This document shows, in pieces, positions 42,472-49,734 of a stretch of DNA of 64,000 nt. Each line of letters begins with the position of its first letter. Within the stretch, counting starts at the first letter, position 1. Source of the stretch: JAWRCU01 sp033542235 (GTDB lineage Bacteria > Pseudomonadota > Alphaproteobacteria > Rhizobiales > Rhizobiaceae); contig NZ_JAWRCU010000017.1 of assembly GCF_033542235.1 (NCBI RefSeq), positions 60,299 through 124,298 of the forward strand, given 5' to 3'. The notes under the pieces were generated by a model. It saw nothing but the letters and a program-made list of their open reading frames with translations. It had not been told where the DNA came from and did not search any database. Made by a program: the position numbers and the translations under genes.

Positions 42472-42631
42472 GCGCCCCCCTCTGTCCTGCCGGACATCTC
42501 CCCCACAAGGGGGGAGATTGGACGGCCGCTTTGTTTTGGCTAATCGCCAACGTCGCAGATTGGCGAAATCCTGGATGACAGCCGATCTCCCCCCTTGTGG
42601 GGGAGATGTCCGGCAGGACAGAGGGGGGCGC
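42472..42631. repeat. Palindromic repeat, class B (phnJ-phnK gap)
   Basis: Arms GCGCCCCCCTCTGTCCTGCC pair with the reverse complement ending at 42631. The inner part reads CAAGGGGGGAGATTGGACGG. It is nearly identical in form to 41462-41620 and 55536-55696. Two copies inside one operon within 1.2 kb can recombine and delete phnK. Confidence 0.85.
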
Positions 42632-42662
42632 GACAGGGCGCGACCACTCAAGAAAAGCCTCA

Positions 42663-43541
42663 TCACAACTCTTCCCCCGCCATCTCACCCCTATACCCCT
42701 CCGCACGCCGCGTTTCGCAATGATCCGTATCCGAGCAGACGAACATGCGCCCGCCGCGATCGTCGAGCACCACCTCGTCGAGATAGACGTTCTCCGCACC
42801 GCAAAGCGCGCAGGGCCGATCGAATTTTTGCACCTCGAAAGGATGGTCCTCGAAGTCTAGGCTCACCACGTCAGTGTAGGGCGGCACGGCGTAGATGCGC
42901 TTCTCGCGGCCGGCGCCGAAGAGCTGGAGCGCTGCCGACATATGCATCTTCGGATTGTCGAATTTCGGCGTCGGCGAGGGGTCCATCACATAGCGGCCTT
43001 TGACCTTCACCGGATAGGCATAGGTCGTGGCGATGCGGCCGTGCCTGGCGATATCCTCGTAAAGCTTCACGTGCATAAGCCCATATTCTTCCAGCGCATG
43101 CATCTTGCGCGTCTCGGTTTCGCGCGGTTCGAGGAAGCGCAGCGGCTCAGGGATCGGCACCTGGAAGACGATGGTCTGCCCGGCCTTGAGCCCGGTCTCC
43201 GGAATGCGGTGGCGCGTCTGGATGATGGTGGCCTTGGCGGTCTCGGTCGTGACCGCGACATTGGCGACCTTCCTGAAGAAGGCGCGGATCGAGACGGCAT
43301 TGGTCGTGTCGTCGGCGCCCTGATCGATCACCTTCAGCACATCGTCGGGCCCGATGATCGAGGCAGTCACCTGCACGCCGCCGGTGCCCCAGCCATAGGG
43401 CATCGGCATCTCGCGGCTCGCGAACGGTACCTGATAGCCGGGGATGGCGATCCCCTTCAGGATCGCGCGGCGGATCATGCGCTTCGTCTGTTCGTCGAGA
43501 TAGGCGAAATTGTAGGTGGCGATATCGGCCTGCATATTCAT
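42663..43541 (-). CDS. phnJ: C-P lyase core enzyme PhnJ
   Basis: PhnJ is the radical SAM enzyme that cleaves the C-P bond. The 292-residue protein starts MNMQADIATYNFAYLDEQTK. The C-terminal cysteine motif is intact: DRPCALCGAENVYLDEVVLD and CSDTDHCETR give four Cys for the [4Fe-4S] cluster and the catalytic Cys. The start at 43541 was chosen because it matches the conserved N-terminus. It overlaps the phnI stop by four bases. Confidence 0.97.
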   Translation of the reverse strand: MNMQADIATYNFAYLDEQTKRMIRRAILKGIAIPGYQVPFASREMPMPYGWGTGGVQVTASIIGPDDVLKVIDQGADDTTNAVSIRAFFRKVANVAVTTETAKATIIQTRHRIPETGLKAGQTIVFQVPIPEPLRFLEPRETETRKMHALEEYGLMHVKLYEDIARHGRIATTYAYPVKVKGRYVMDPSPTPKFDNPKMHMSAALQLFGAGREKRIYAVPPYTDVVSLDFEDHPFEVQKFDRPCALCGAENVYLDEVVLDDRGGRMFVCSDTDHCETRRAEGYRGEMAGEEL

Positions 43542-44647
43542 TCTGCGGCCTCCCTTGCTTGTTCGGTCGACTCCGCCTGTTGCGCCTCGTGCCCGGCGCG
43601 CATGCGGCGCACGAGGTCGAGCTCGGCCTGGAAGTCGACATAATGCGGCAGCTTCAGATGCTCGACGAAGCCGGTGGCCTGGACGTTGTCGGAGTGCGAG
43701 ATCACGAACTCCTCGTCCTGCGCCGGCGCCACGATGTCTTCGCCCAGCTCCGAGGCGCGCAGCGCCCGGTCGCAGAGCGACATGGCCATCGCCTTGCGCT
43801 CCGACTGCCCGAAGACCAGCCCATAGCCGCGCGTGAATTGCGGCGGCGCCTTGGCCGAGCCCTTGAACTGATTGACCATCTGGCACTCGGTGACTCGGAT
43901 ACGGCCGAGCGGCACCGGGAACGGCAGCTCGGGAATGTCGAGCTCCACCTCGACCTCACCGATCCGTACCTCGCCGACAAAGGGATGCGTGCGGCCGTAC
44001 CCTCGCTGCGTGGAGTAGCCGAGGGCAAGCAGGAAGCCCTCGTCGCCGCGCGCCAGCGCCTGCAGGCGGATGTCGCGCGCCATCGGGAACTCGAGCGGCT
44101 CGCGCGTGATGTCGCCGGCCCTGTGGCCTTCGGGCATGCTGCCGTCGGCTTCGATCAAGCCCTCATTGCCAAGGATGTCGGAGACGCGCGGCATCGGCTG
44201 CGTGGGTTCAAGCCGCTGCTCGGGCGCCGGAATATCCGGGTCGGCGGCAAGCTCCGGGTCGAGCAGCCGGTGCGTGTAGTCGAAGGTCGGCCCGAGCACC
44301 TGGCCGCCGGGGAGGTCCTTGTAGGTAGCCGAGATGCGACGCTCGGCAAGCATCTTCGCGGTGTCGACGGGGTGCGTGTAACCGAAGCGCGGCAAGGTTG
44401 TGCGGTAAGCGCGTACCAGGAAGATCGCCTCGATGAGATCTCCCCGCGCCTGCACGATTGCGAGGGCGGCAAGCTCTCGGTCATAGAGCGAGCCTTCCGC
44501 CATGACACGATCGACCCCGAGGGCCAGTTGCTCGACGATCTGGTCGAGCCGGATCGCCGGGAGGGAACGATCGCCGCGGCGGCGGTCGGCGAGCAGGCTA
44601 TGGGCGTTCTGGATGGCGGCTTCACCGCCCTTGACGGCTACATACAT
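43538..44647 (-). CDS. phnI: C-P lyase complex subunit PhnI
   Basis: PhnI is the nucleosidase that links phosphonate to ribose triphosphate in the core complex. The 369-residue protein starts MYVAVKGGEAAIQNAHSLLA and contains GYTHPVDTAKMLAERRISAT. Later it reads ARGDEGFLLALGYSTQRGYG and VTECQMVNQFKGSAKAPPQF, as in PhnI. Its stop overlaps phnJ, and it starts 3 bases after phnH ends. Confidence 0.96.
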   Translation of the reverse strand: MYVAVKGGEAAIQNAHSLLADRRRGDRSLPAIRLDQIVEQLALGVDRVMAEGSLYDRELAALAIVQARGDLIEAIFLVRAYRTTLPRFGYTHPVDTAKMLAERRISATYKDLPGGQVLGPTFDYTHRLLDPELAADPDIPAPEQRLEPTQPMPRVSDILGNEGLIEADGSMPEGHRAGDITREPLEFPMARDIRLQALARGDEGFLLALGYSTQRGYGRTHPFVGEVRIGEVEVELDIPELPFPVPLGRIRVTECQMVNQFKGSAKAPPQFTRGYGLVFGQSERKAMAMSLCDRALRASELGEDIVAPAQDEEFVISHSDNVQATGFVEHLKLPHYVDFQAELDLVRRMRAGHEAQQAESTEQAREAAE

Positions 44648-44650
44648 GGC

Positions 44651-45376
44651 TCAGCTCTCCGGCTCGATGCGGACAGTACGCGGCAGGCAGGCCACCGCCC
44701 CGGGTGCCGCGAGGATCAAGTCGACGCCGCGCGGGAAGCGAGCGCGGTTCTCTTGCCACTGCTCGATGAAATTGGCTGGCAAAGGTGCGGCCAGAAGCGT
44801 CGTGGTCGTTTGGATGCCGGGGCCTTCCAGGACAAGGCGGCGCTGCCCCTCACCCTTACCCTCTCCCCGCAAGCGGGGAGAGGGGGGCACCAGCGTTGAC
44901 GCCTCCCTCTCCCCGTCCTTCACGGGGAGAGGGTAAGGGTGAGGGGCAGCGCCGGCGTCTGAGGACAACGCATCCACTTGCAGGACAATCGTCGTCGAAC
45001 GGTCGGGATATTCCTGCGAGCCTCGTCCAAAATTGCCGAGCGGCGGCAGCCTGCCTGGACTCGCGGCCAGCGCGAAGGCGGCCTGAGCGGGCACCTCGAC
45101 AAGCGGCGCGCCGGTGTGGAAGCCGAGCCAGGAATAGACCGCGGCCGAGGCCGCGAGCTGGGAATCGAGCCAGAGCGGCGTGTCATGGTCGCAGAGCGTC
45201 AGCGCGACGGCGGCCGCGGTCGCCGAGAGCGGCTCGGGCGGGCTGGCCAGCGCCTTGACCGGCATCACCGTGCCTGGCCGCGCCATGGCGTCCATGACGG
45301 CCTTGAATACCGCCTGCGCATCAAAGACGGGATTGGCGAAGCCACCCTCGATCGTATCAGCTTGCCCGAACATCAA
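44651..45376 (-). CDS. phnH: C-P lyase complex subunit PhnH with an in-frame repeat insertion
   Basis: PhnH is a structural subunit of the GHIJ core. The N-terminal 141 residues (FGQADTIEGGFANPVFDAQA to TIVLQVDALSSD) and the C-terminal 60 residues (LVLEGPGIQTTTTLLAAPLP onward) match PhnH. Between them lie about 40 residues, AGAAPHPYPLPVKDGE and onward to RGEGKGEGQRR, encoded by the class A palindrome at 44839-44953. The protein is therefore 241 residues instead of about 200. The frame stays open throughout, so the subunit is probably functional, with the insert forming a surface loop. It overlaps phnG by four bases. Confidence 0.93.
   Translation of the reverse strand: MMFGQADTIEGGFANPVFDAQAVFKAVMDAMARPGTVMPVKALASPPEPLSATAAAVALTLCDHDTPLWLDSQLAASAAVYSWLGFHTGAPLVEVPAQAAFALAASPGRLPPLGNFGRGSQEYPDRSTTIVLQVDALSSDAGAAPHPYPLPVKDGEREASTLVPPSPRLRGEGKGEGQRRLVLEGPGIQTTTTLLAAPLPANFIEQWQENRARFPRGVDLILAAPGAVACLPRTVRIEPES
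44839..44953. repeat. Palindromic repeat, class A, inside phnH
   Basis: A perfect 30-base inverted repeat (GGCGCTGCCCCTCACCCTTA and onward to CTCTCCCC, and its reverse complement ending at 44953) surrounds two inner hairpins. It is the same unit as at 49591-49713. Read in the frame of phnH it gives a Pro/Gly/Arg-rich peptide with no stop codon. Confidence 0.9.
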
Positions 45377-45843
45377 TCCTCTCCGCGCACCATCGTGAAG
45401 AAGTCGACCTTGCTTGCCGCTGTTTCGGCGCGGCGCTTCTTCTCCGCCGCTGCGGCCGCGGCGCGCAGGGGTTCAAGGATTTTCACCTCGACCTCCGCGC
45501 GGCGTGTCGGATCTTGCCAGAGGGCATCTGCGATCGCCGCGAGCTTCGCCTTCTCCTTGTCGCGGCCGAGCGCATAGGAATGGCCAACCGACCCGTCCGA
45601 TAGTCTGACGGTCGCGCGCGTGACCGTTGCTTCGCCGAAATTGAACGGCGCTCCGCCGCCGCCGATGCGTCCGCGCAATGTGACGAGCCCAATCTCCGGC
45701 CCGCGCAGCAGATGCGCTTGCGAGGGCAGCCCGGCCTCTTCCCAAAGCCGCTTCAACTCGTCGGGAGCAGCGTGCGAAAGAATTGCGAATGCAGCCTGGC
45801 GAGCCGCGATCTCTCCCTCATTCTTCTCACTCGTTCTCGCCAC
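45373..45843 (-). CDS. phnG: C-P lyase complex subunit PhnG
   Basis: PhnG is the small subunit of the GHIJ complex. The 156-residue protein has GLVTLRGRIGGGGAPFNFGE and ATVTRATVRLSDGSVGHSYA, characteristic of the family. The C-terminus is helical and basic (AAAAAAEKKRRAETAASKVD). It is the first gene of the minus-strand operon and lies 89 bases from the divergent phnF. Confidence 0.95.
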   Translation of the reverse strand: MARTSEKNEGEIAARQAAFAILSHAAPDELKRLWEEAGLPSQAHLLRGPEIGLVTLRGRIGGGGAPFNFGEATVTRATVRLSDGSVGHSYALGRDKEKAKLAAIADALWQDPTRRAEVEVKILEPLRAAAAAAEKKRRAETAASKVDFFTMVRGED

Positions 45844-45867
45844 TATCCGAGCCTCACTATTTGTCTA

Positions 45868-45888
45868 TTGTTCTATACAACTATACAA
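45868..45888. promoter_or_regulatory. Candidate PhnF operator
   Basis: In the phnF-phnG gap a tandem CTATACAACTATACAA (45873-45888) follows TTGTT, giving a TTGT-N5-ACAA inverted repeat at 45868-45880. GntR/HutC-type PhnF proteins bind short inverted repeats of this style. The site overlaps a possible -10 (TATAGT on the minus strand) of phnG. This is inferred from position and symmetry. Confidence 0.45.
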
Positions 45889-45910
45889 GTTAAACCTTTC
45901 CATACTTCAT

Positions 45911-45932
45911 GTCCATGACGGGTCCGTGACAA
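45911..45932 (-). promoter_or_regulatory. Candidate PHO box of the phnG operon
   Basis: On the minus strand TTGTCACGGACCCGTCATGG is a direct repeat with 11-base spacing, and its units match CTGTCAT at 5 and 6 of 7 bases. It points towards phnG and touches the phnF start codon at 45933. It is compatible with PhoB activation of the operon under phosphate limitation. Confidence 0.5.
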
Positions 45933-46688
45933 ATGGCGAAAATGGTTGGCGCAACGCGAAAGGCGGATGTCGAACGCCGTTCCGGTATCGCGCTCTGGCG
46001 ACAGATCGCCGACCGGATCAGGCTCGGCATTGCTGCGGAGGAGCTCGGCACAGGCGGGCGGCTGCCGCCCGAGCTGGAGCTGTCGGCGCGGTTCGGCGTC
46101 AACCGGCACACGGTGCGGGCCGCAATCGCGGCGCTCGTGCAGGACGGCGTGCTGCGGGCCGAGCAAGGCCGCGGCACCTTCGTCGCCGCGCGCAAGAAGC
46201 TCTCCTACCCGATCGCCAAGCGCACGCGCTTCTCCACCGGGCTGGAAGGTCAGGTCAGGGAGCGCAGAAGCGCGTTGCTCGACTATGGGGTCGAGCCGGC
46301 TGTCGAGCGCGTTGCGGAGGCGCTCGCCCTCAACTCAGGCGCTCCGGTGCTGCGGATGGAGATGCTGAGCGAGGTCGACGGACGGCCGCTGTCCAGGAGT
46401 ACGGCATGGTTCGATGCTGGACGGTTTCCGGGGTTAGAAAAGGCCTATAGCGAAACGCAGTCGGTCACGGCAGCCTTCAAGAGGTACGGTGTCGACGACT
46501 ATGTCAGGCAGTCGACGGTCGTCTCCGCGCGCCATGCGGACCCGGCCGATCTCCGCGATCTCGGCCTGGCCCCTGGCGCGATCGTGCTGGTTACGGTCGC
46601 CGTGAACGTCGACATGGAAGGCGGACCGATCGAGTTCGCTGAAAGCCGATTCGCGGCCGATCGGGTCGAGCTTTCGGTGATGACTTAG
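45933..46688 (+). CDS. phnF: GntR/HutC-family regulator PhnF
   Basis: The 251-residue regulator has a winged-helix domain (ADRIRLGIAAEELGTGGRLP, then ELELSARFGVNRHTVRAAIA) near residues 25-80 and a UTRA effector domain (from RTRFSTGLEGQVRERRSALL to FAESRFAADRVELSV). It is divergent from phnG, as phnF usually is, and represses or tunes the locus. The effector is probably a phosphonate-derived compound. It ends within the stop of the convergent PIN-domain gene. Confidence 0.92.
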   Translation: MAKMVGATRKADVERRSGIALWRQIADRIRLGIAAEELGTGGRLPPELELSARFGVNRHTVRAAIAALVQDGVLRAEQGRGTFVAARKKLSYPIAKRTRFSTGLEGQVRERRSALLDYGVEPAVERVAEALALNSGAPVLRMEMLSEVDGRPLSRSTAWFDAGRFPGLEKAYSETQSVTAAFKRYGVDDYVRQSTVVSARHADPADLRDLGLAPGAIVLVTVAVNVDMEGGPIEFAESRFAADRVELSVMT

Positions 46689-47173
46689 CCCTGGGGAACT
46701 TCGATGGCGCCCTCGGCCTCGAGGGCATTGCGCAGATTGGCGGTCGACCATGACGCCCAGCCCGAGCCGGCGAGATCGCGGTCGTGACTCCAGATATCAG
46801 CGTCAAACGCCCAGGCGCATGCCAGCAGATGCGCGTCTCTCTCCGAGCCGTTCTTGGACGGGACAGCATGGCGCAAAGCCCAAGCGGCTCCGTCCATCAG
46901 GGGCGAATAGACGTCCTTATCGATGATCTGGATGCCATCGAGCAGCACGTCAGCAGCCTCCATTACATGCGGCTGAAGATTCGGGATGTTCTTGAGAACG
47001 CCACGGATTTCTTCGGCGGCCCTTGACGATGTCGCCAAGAGCCGCGAGGCGTCAACCGTTGCGAATACAGTCCGGGATCGTCGTCCGAGAACGACGCTCA
47101 AAATGACATTTGCGTCGACAATCACGATTGATGACGGGGCGCGTGGCAGGTGCACCGTGTCAGGCGAGCTCAT
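46685..47173 (-). CDS. PIN-domain ribonuclease toxin
   Basis: The 162-residue protein has the PIN-domain acidic residues: Asp in IVIVDANVILSVVLG, Glu in ATSSRAAEEIRGVL, and Asp in RDAHLLACAWAFDADIWSHD, a likely Mg-dependent RNase. The gene overlaps the antitoxin stop by four bases and is downstream of it. It is convergent with phnF. The active-site residues appear complete. Confidence 0.85.
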   Translation of the reverse strand: MSSPDTVHLPRAPSSIVIVDANVILSVVLGRRSRTVFATVDASRLLATSSRAAEEIRGVLKNIPNLQPHVMEAADVLLDGIQIIDKDVYSPLMDGAAWALRHAVPSKNGSERDAHLLACAWAFDADIWSHDRDLAGSGWASWSTANLRNALEAEGAIEVPQG

Positions 47174-47421
47174 TCAATGCCGCGAGCCGCAAGAACTTCA
47201 TCGATTGCCCGCTGTTCTTCCGGGGTCCGCTTTGCCTCGGCCTCCTCAAGAAGAGCAAACACCTTACGCAAATAGTCGCGGCTGACACTGTGCGCCGGCA
47301 CCAAGACGCCGACCGTCGCCGTTCCGTTCTTGATCGGCACGGGATGCGGTAACGCCTGAATGGCCCCGGCGGAGATTTTCTGGAGCTCGCGCATGCTGAT
47401 AGCACCAACAGCCATCTTCAT
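47170..47421 (-). CDS. Antitoxin of the PIN-domain toxin
   Basis: The 83-residue protein starts MKMAVGAISMRELQKISAGA with a good ribosome site (AGAAGGA). It has an N-terminal segment of the Phd/MraZ-like SpoVT type (TATVGVLVP) and an acidic helical tail (LLEEAEAKRTPEEQRAIDEV) that would bind the toxin. The pair is coupled through an ATGA overlap. The start at 47421 is preferred to 47481 because of the ribosome site. Confidence 0.8.
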   Translation of the reverse strand: MKMAVGAISMRELQKISAGAIQALPHPVPIKNGTATVGVLVPAHSVSRDYLRKVFALLEEAEAKRTPEEQRAIDEVLAARGIE

Positions 47422-47526
47422 CGTCCTTCTAGATTGCGACATGTATGTAATGCCGATGGGCGCATGAGGCAAGGTTGACAAGTGGTTACTGAGGTTCGGA
47501 GCGAGGAGAGTGAATTGCCCCGCTTC

Positions 47527-48339
47527 CTATGCCTTCATCAGCCACTCGTGCTCGGGTGCGTTGTAGAATTTCCAGGTCCGCTTCGGGCCGGCCATGACGT
47601 TGAGGTAATAGAGATCATAGCCGTGACAGGCTGCGCAGGGGTGATAGCCCCTGGGCACCATCACCACGTCGCCGTCCTCCACCGCCATCACCTCGTCGAG
47701 CTCGCCCGTGCCGTTGGCATCGGCGTCGGTGTAGACGCGCTGGAAGGCGAAGCCCTGCGGCGGATTGAGCCGGTGGTAGTAGGTCTCCTCGAGATAGGAT
47801 TCGCGCGGCAGGTCGTCGCGATCGTGCTTGTGCGGCGGGTAGCTCGACGTGTGACCGCCGGGCGTGATGACTTCGACGACGAGCAGCGAGTCGGCCGGCT
47901 CGTTCTCCGGCAGGATATTGGTGACGTAGCGCGTGTTGGTGCCCTTGCCGCGCACCTCCTGGCCGAGCGTATCGGGCGCGATCACCCGCTCCGGTAAGCC
48001 GCCGCCGCGGCCCGGCGCGGAGCAGACCGCGAGATCCAGCTCGGTCTCGGCCACCACCGCCCAGCTGGATCTCTCCGGAACATAGACCGACCAGGGCTTG
48101 CCGTCGAAAGGCGATTTGCGGCCGCCGAGCGAACCCAGCCAATTGCCGCCTGCCGTCGCCTTTCCCGTGCCGGTGACGAAGACCAGGCAGACTTCGCGGT
48201 CGTCGGTCTGCGCAGAAGCGCTCTCGCCGGGCTTCAGCCGATAGAGATCGAAGCCGACATAGGTCCAGCCGGCGCTTTCGGGCGTGACGTGGCTCACGAG
48301 ACCGCTCTTGCCCGTGGGCTTCACCAGGAGTTTGGACAT
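47527..48339 (-). CDS. iolB: 5-deoxy-glucuronate isomerase IolB
   Basis: IolB isomerises 5-deoxy-glucuronate to 2-deoxy-5-keto-gluconate in inositol breakdown. The 270-residue bicupin has the metal-site motif PPHKHDRDDLPRESYLEETY and a second part (VMVPRGYHPCAACHGYDLYY) with His and Cys. It lies at the end of the minus-strand iolCDE-(small gene)-B unit. Confidence 0.96.
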   Translation of the reverse strand: MSKLLVKPTGKSGLVSHVTPESAGWTYVGFDLYRLKPGESASAQTDDREVCLVFVTGTGKATAGGNWLGSLGGRKSPFDGKPWSVYVPERSSWAVVAETELDLAVCSAPGRGGGLPERVIAPDTLGQEVRGKGTNTRYVTNILPENEPADSLLVVEVITPGGHTSSYPPHKHDRDDLPRESYLEETYYHRLNPPQGFAFQRVYTDADANGTGELDEVMAVEDGDVVMVPRGYHPCAACHGYDLYYLNVMAGPKRTWKFYNAPEHEWLMKA

Positions 48340-48343
48340 CTAT

Positions 48344-48562
48344 CTACTCCTTCTCCGAGGGAGGCTGGCCTTCGGTAGGTCCGGCGGGCGGCTTGTAGTT
48401 CAGAAGGAAGATCCAGGCGGCGTAGACGGCCATGCCGCCGGCGAGCGTTCCCCAGAGCGGAGTGCCGGTCGAGAACTCGAAGATCGACCATGCCGCGCAG
48501 AAAACGACGACGGCGATGCGTCGCCAAAGTGGCCTGAAGAAAGGGTGCTGAGCGTCGTTCAT
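48344..48562 (-). CDS. Small two-helix membrane protein within the iol unit
   Basis: The 72-residue protein has two hydrophobic helices (IAVVVFCAAWSIFEF and GTLAGGMAVYAAWIFLLNY) and a polar tail (PPAGPTEGQPPSEKE). It sits between iolE and iolB, 4 bases before iolB, and looks co-transcribed. Its function is unknown. Similar small proteins occur in rhizobial iol loci. Confidence 0.75.
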   Translation of the reverse strand: MNDAQHPFFRPLWRRIAVVVFCAAWSIFEFSTGTPLWGTLAGGMAVYAAWIFLLNYKPPAGPTEGQPPSEKE

Positions 48563-48610
48563 GGGGCGATCCTATATCAGGCCGACCTCGCCCCGTCGCG
48601 GGGAACAACC

Positions 48611-49528
48611 TCAGGCATTCGGGAAGCCTTGTGTTTCGACCGTATAGCCGGCCGCCGTCATGACCCGCATCAGCTCCTTATGGCCAACCTCTGCCATCTT
48701 GAGGGGCGGGTTCTTCCTGGGGTCCTGCTCGGCCTCGACCACGAACCAGCCTTCATACCCATAGTCGGCAAACTTTTGCACGATCGCGCCGAAATCGAGC
48801 GAGCCGTCGCCCGGCACCGTGAAAGCGCCGAGCGCCACGGCATCCAGAAAGGATTGCCTTGTGCGGTCGAGCTTTTCGATCACTCCCATGCGCACATCCT
48901 TGACATGCACGTGGTTGATGCGGGCGTGGTGCTTGTCGATGGTGCGGAGCACGTCGCCGCCGGCAAAGGCGAGATGGCCTGCGTCGAGCAGCAGCGGGAT
49001 ACCGGCACCCGAATATCTCATGAAGGCATCGAGCTCGGGTTCGGTCTCGACGACGGCGGCCATGTGATGATGATAGGAGAGAGGCATGCCCTGCTCTGCG
49101 CACCACTCGCCAAACTCGGTCACGCGCTTGGCATAGGTCCTCATCTCGTCGTCCGAAAGCCGGGGCTTGGTGGCGAGCGGCTTCGAGCGGTCGCCCTGGA
49201 TGGACCGTCCGACCTCGCCGTAAACGATGCAGGGCGCGTTCACCGCCTTGAAGAGGTCGATCATCGGCTGGATGCGATCCTTGTTCGCCGCCATGTCCTC
49301 GTTCACCAGCGTGCCTGAGAACCAGCCGCCGCACAGCGTGACGTCGGCCGCCCTGAGGATCGGCAGCATGACCTCGGGATCCCTGGGAAAACGCCGACCC
49401 ATTTCCATGCCGGTGAAGCCCGCCGAACGCGACTGGCGCAGGCACTCCTCCAGCGAGACGTCGTCGCTCAACTCCACGAGATCGTCGTTCCACCACGCGA
49501 TGGGAGACATGCCGAGTTTGGCTTTCAA
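48611..49528 (-). CDS. iolE: Inosose dehydratase IolE
   Basis: IolE dehydrates 2-keto-myo-inositol (scyllo-inosose) to the trione that IolD hydrolyses. The 305-residue TIM-barrel protein starts at a TTG at 49528 (KAKLGMSPIAWWNDDL). It has HHHMAAVVETEPELDAFMRY, LLLDAGHLAFAGGDVLRTID and NHVHVKDVR, the metal-binding region of the xylose-isomerase-like family. A GGAG ribosome site lies seven bases before TTG. A class A repeat separates it from iolD. Confidence 0.95.
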   Translation of the reverse strand: MKAKLGMSPIAWWNDDLVELSDDVSLEECLRQSRSAGFTGMEMGRRFPRDPEVMLPILRAADVTLCGGWFSGTLVNEDMAANKDRIQPMIDLFKAVNAPCIVYGEVGRSIQGDRSKPLATKPRLSDDEMRTYAKRVTEFGEWCAEQGMPLSYHHHMAAVVETEPELDAFMRYSGAGIPLLLDAGHLAFAGGDVLRTIDKHHARINHVHVKDVRMGVIEKLDRTRQSFLDAVALGAFTVPGDGSLDFGAIVQKFADYGYEGWFVVEAEQDPRKNPPLKMAEVGHKELMRVMTAAGYTVETQGFPNA

Positions 49529-49590
49529 GACTTCACTCCAGGTTTGCGGATCGTTCAGAGGCTTTGCCGCTCTAAAGCTTGCTGTTTTTG

Positions 49591-49713
49591 CGTTGGCGCT
49601 GCCCCTCACCCTCACCCTCTCCCCGTGAACGGGGAGAGGGGATTCTGAGGCGTTGCCGCCCCCTCTCCCCGTCCTTTACGGGGAGAGGGTGAGGGTGAGG
49701 GGCAGCGCCAACG
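49591..49713. repeat. Palindromic repeat, class A (iolD-iolE gap)
   Basis: A perfect inverted repeat of about 34 bases starts CGTTGGCGCTGCCCCTCACC and runs to CTCTCCCC; its complement ends at 49713. Two inner hairpins with CCCCGTNNACGGGG cores lie between. This is the best-preserved class A copy and shows the element boundaries. Confidence 0.9.
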
Positions 49714-49734
49714 TCAGGCGAATTGCAGAACGCC

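Noticed and set aside
41462..42631. Repeated palindromes that could suggest a CRISPR array
   Set aside because: Units are about 160 bases with inner hairpins, occur singly between genes, and lack regular spacers; no cas gene is in the window.
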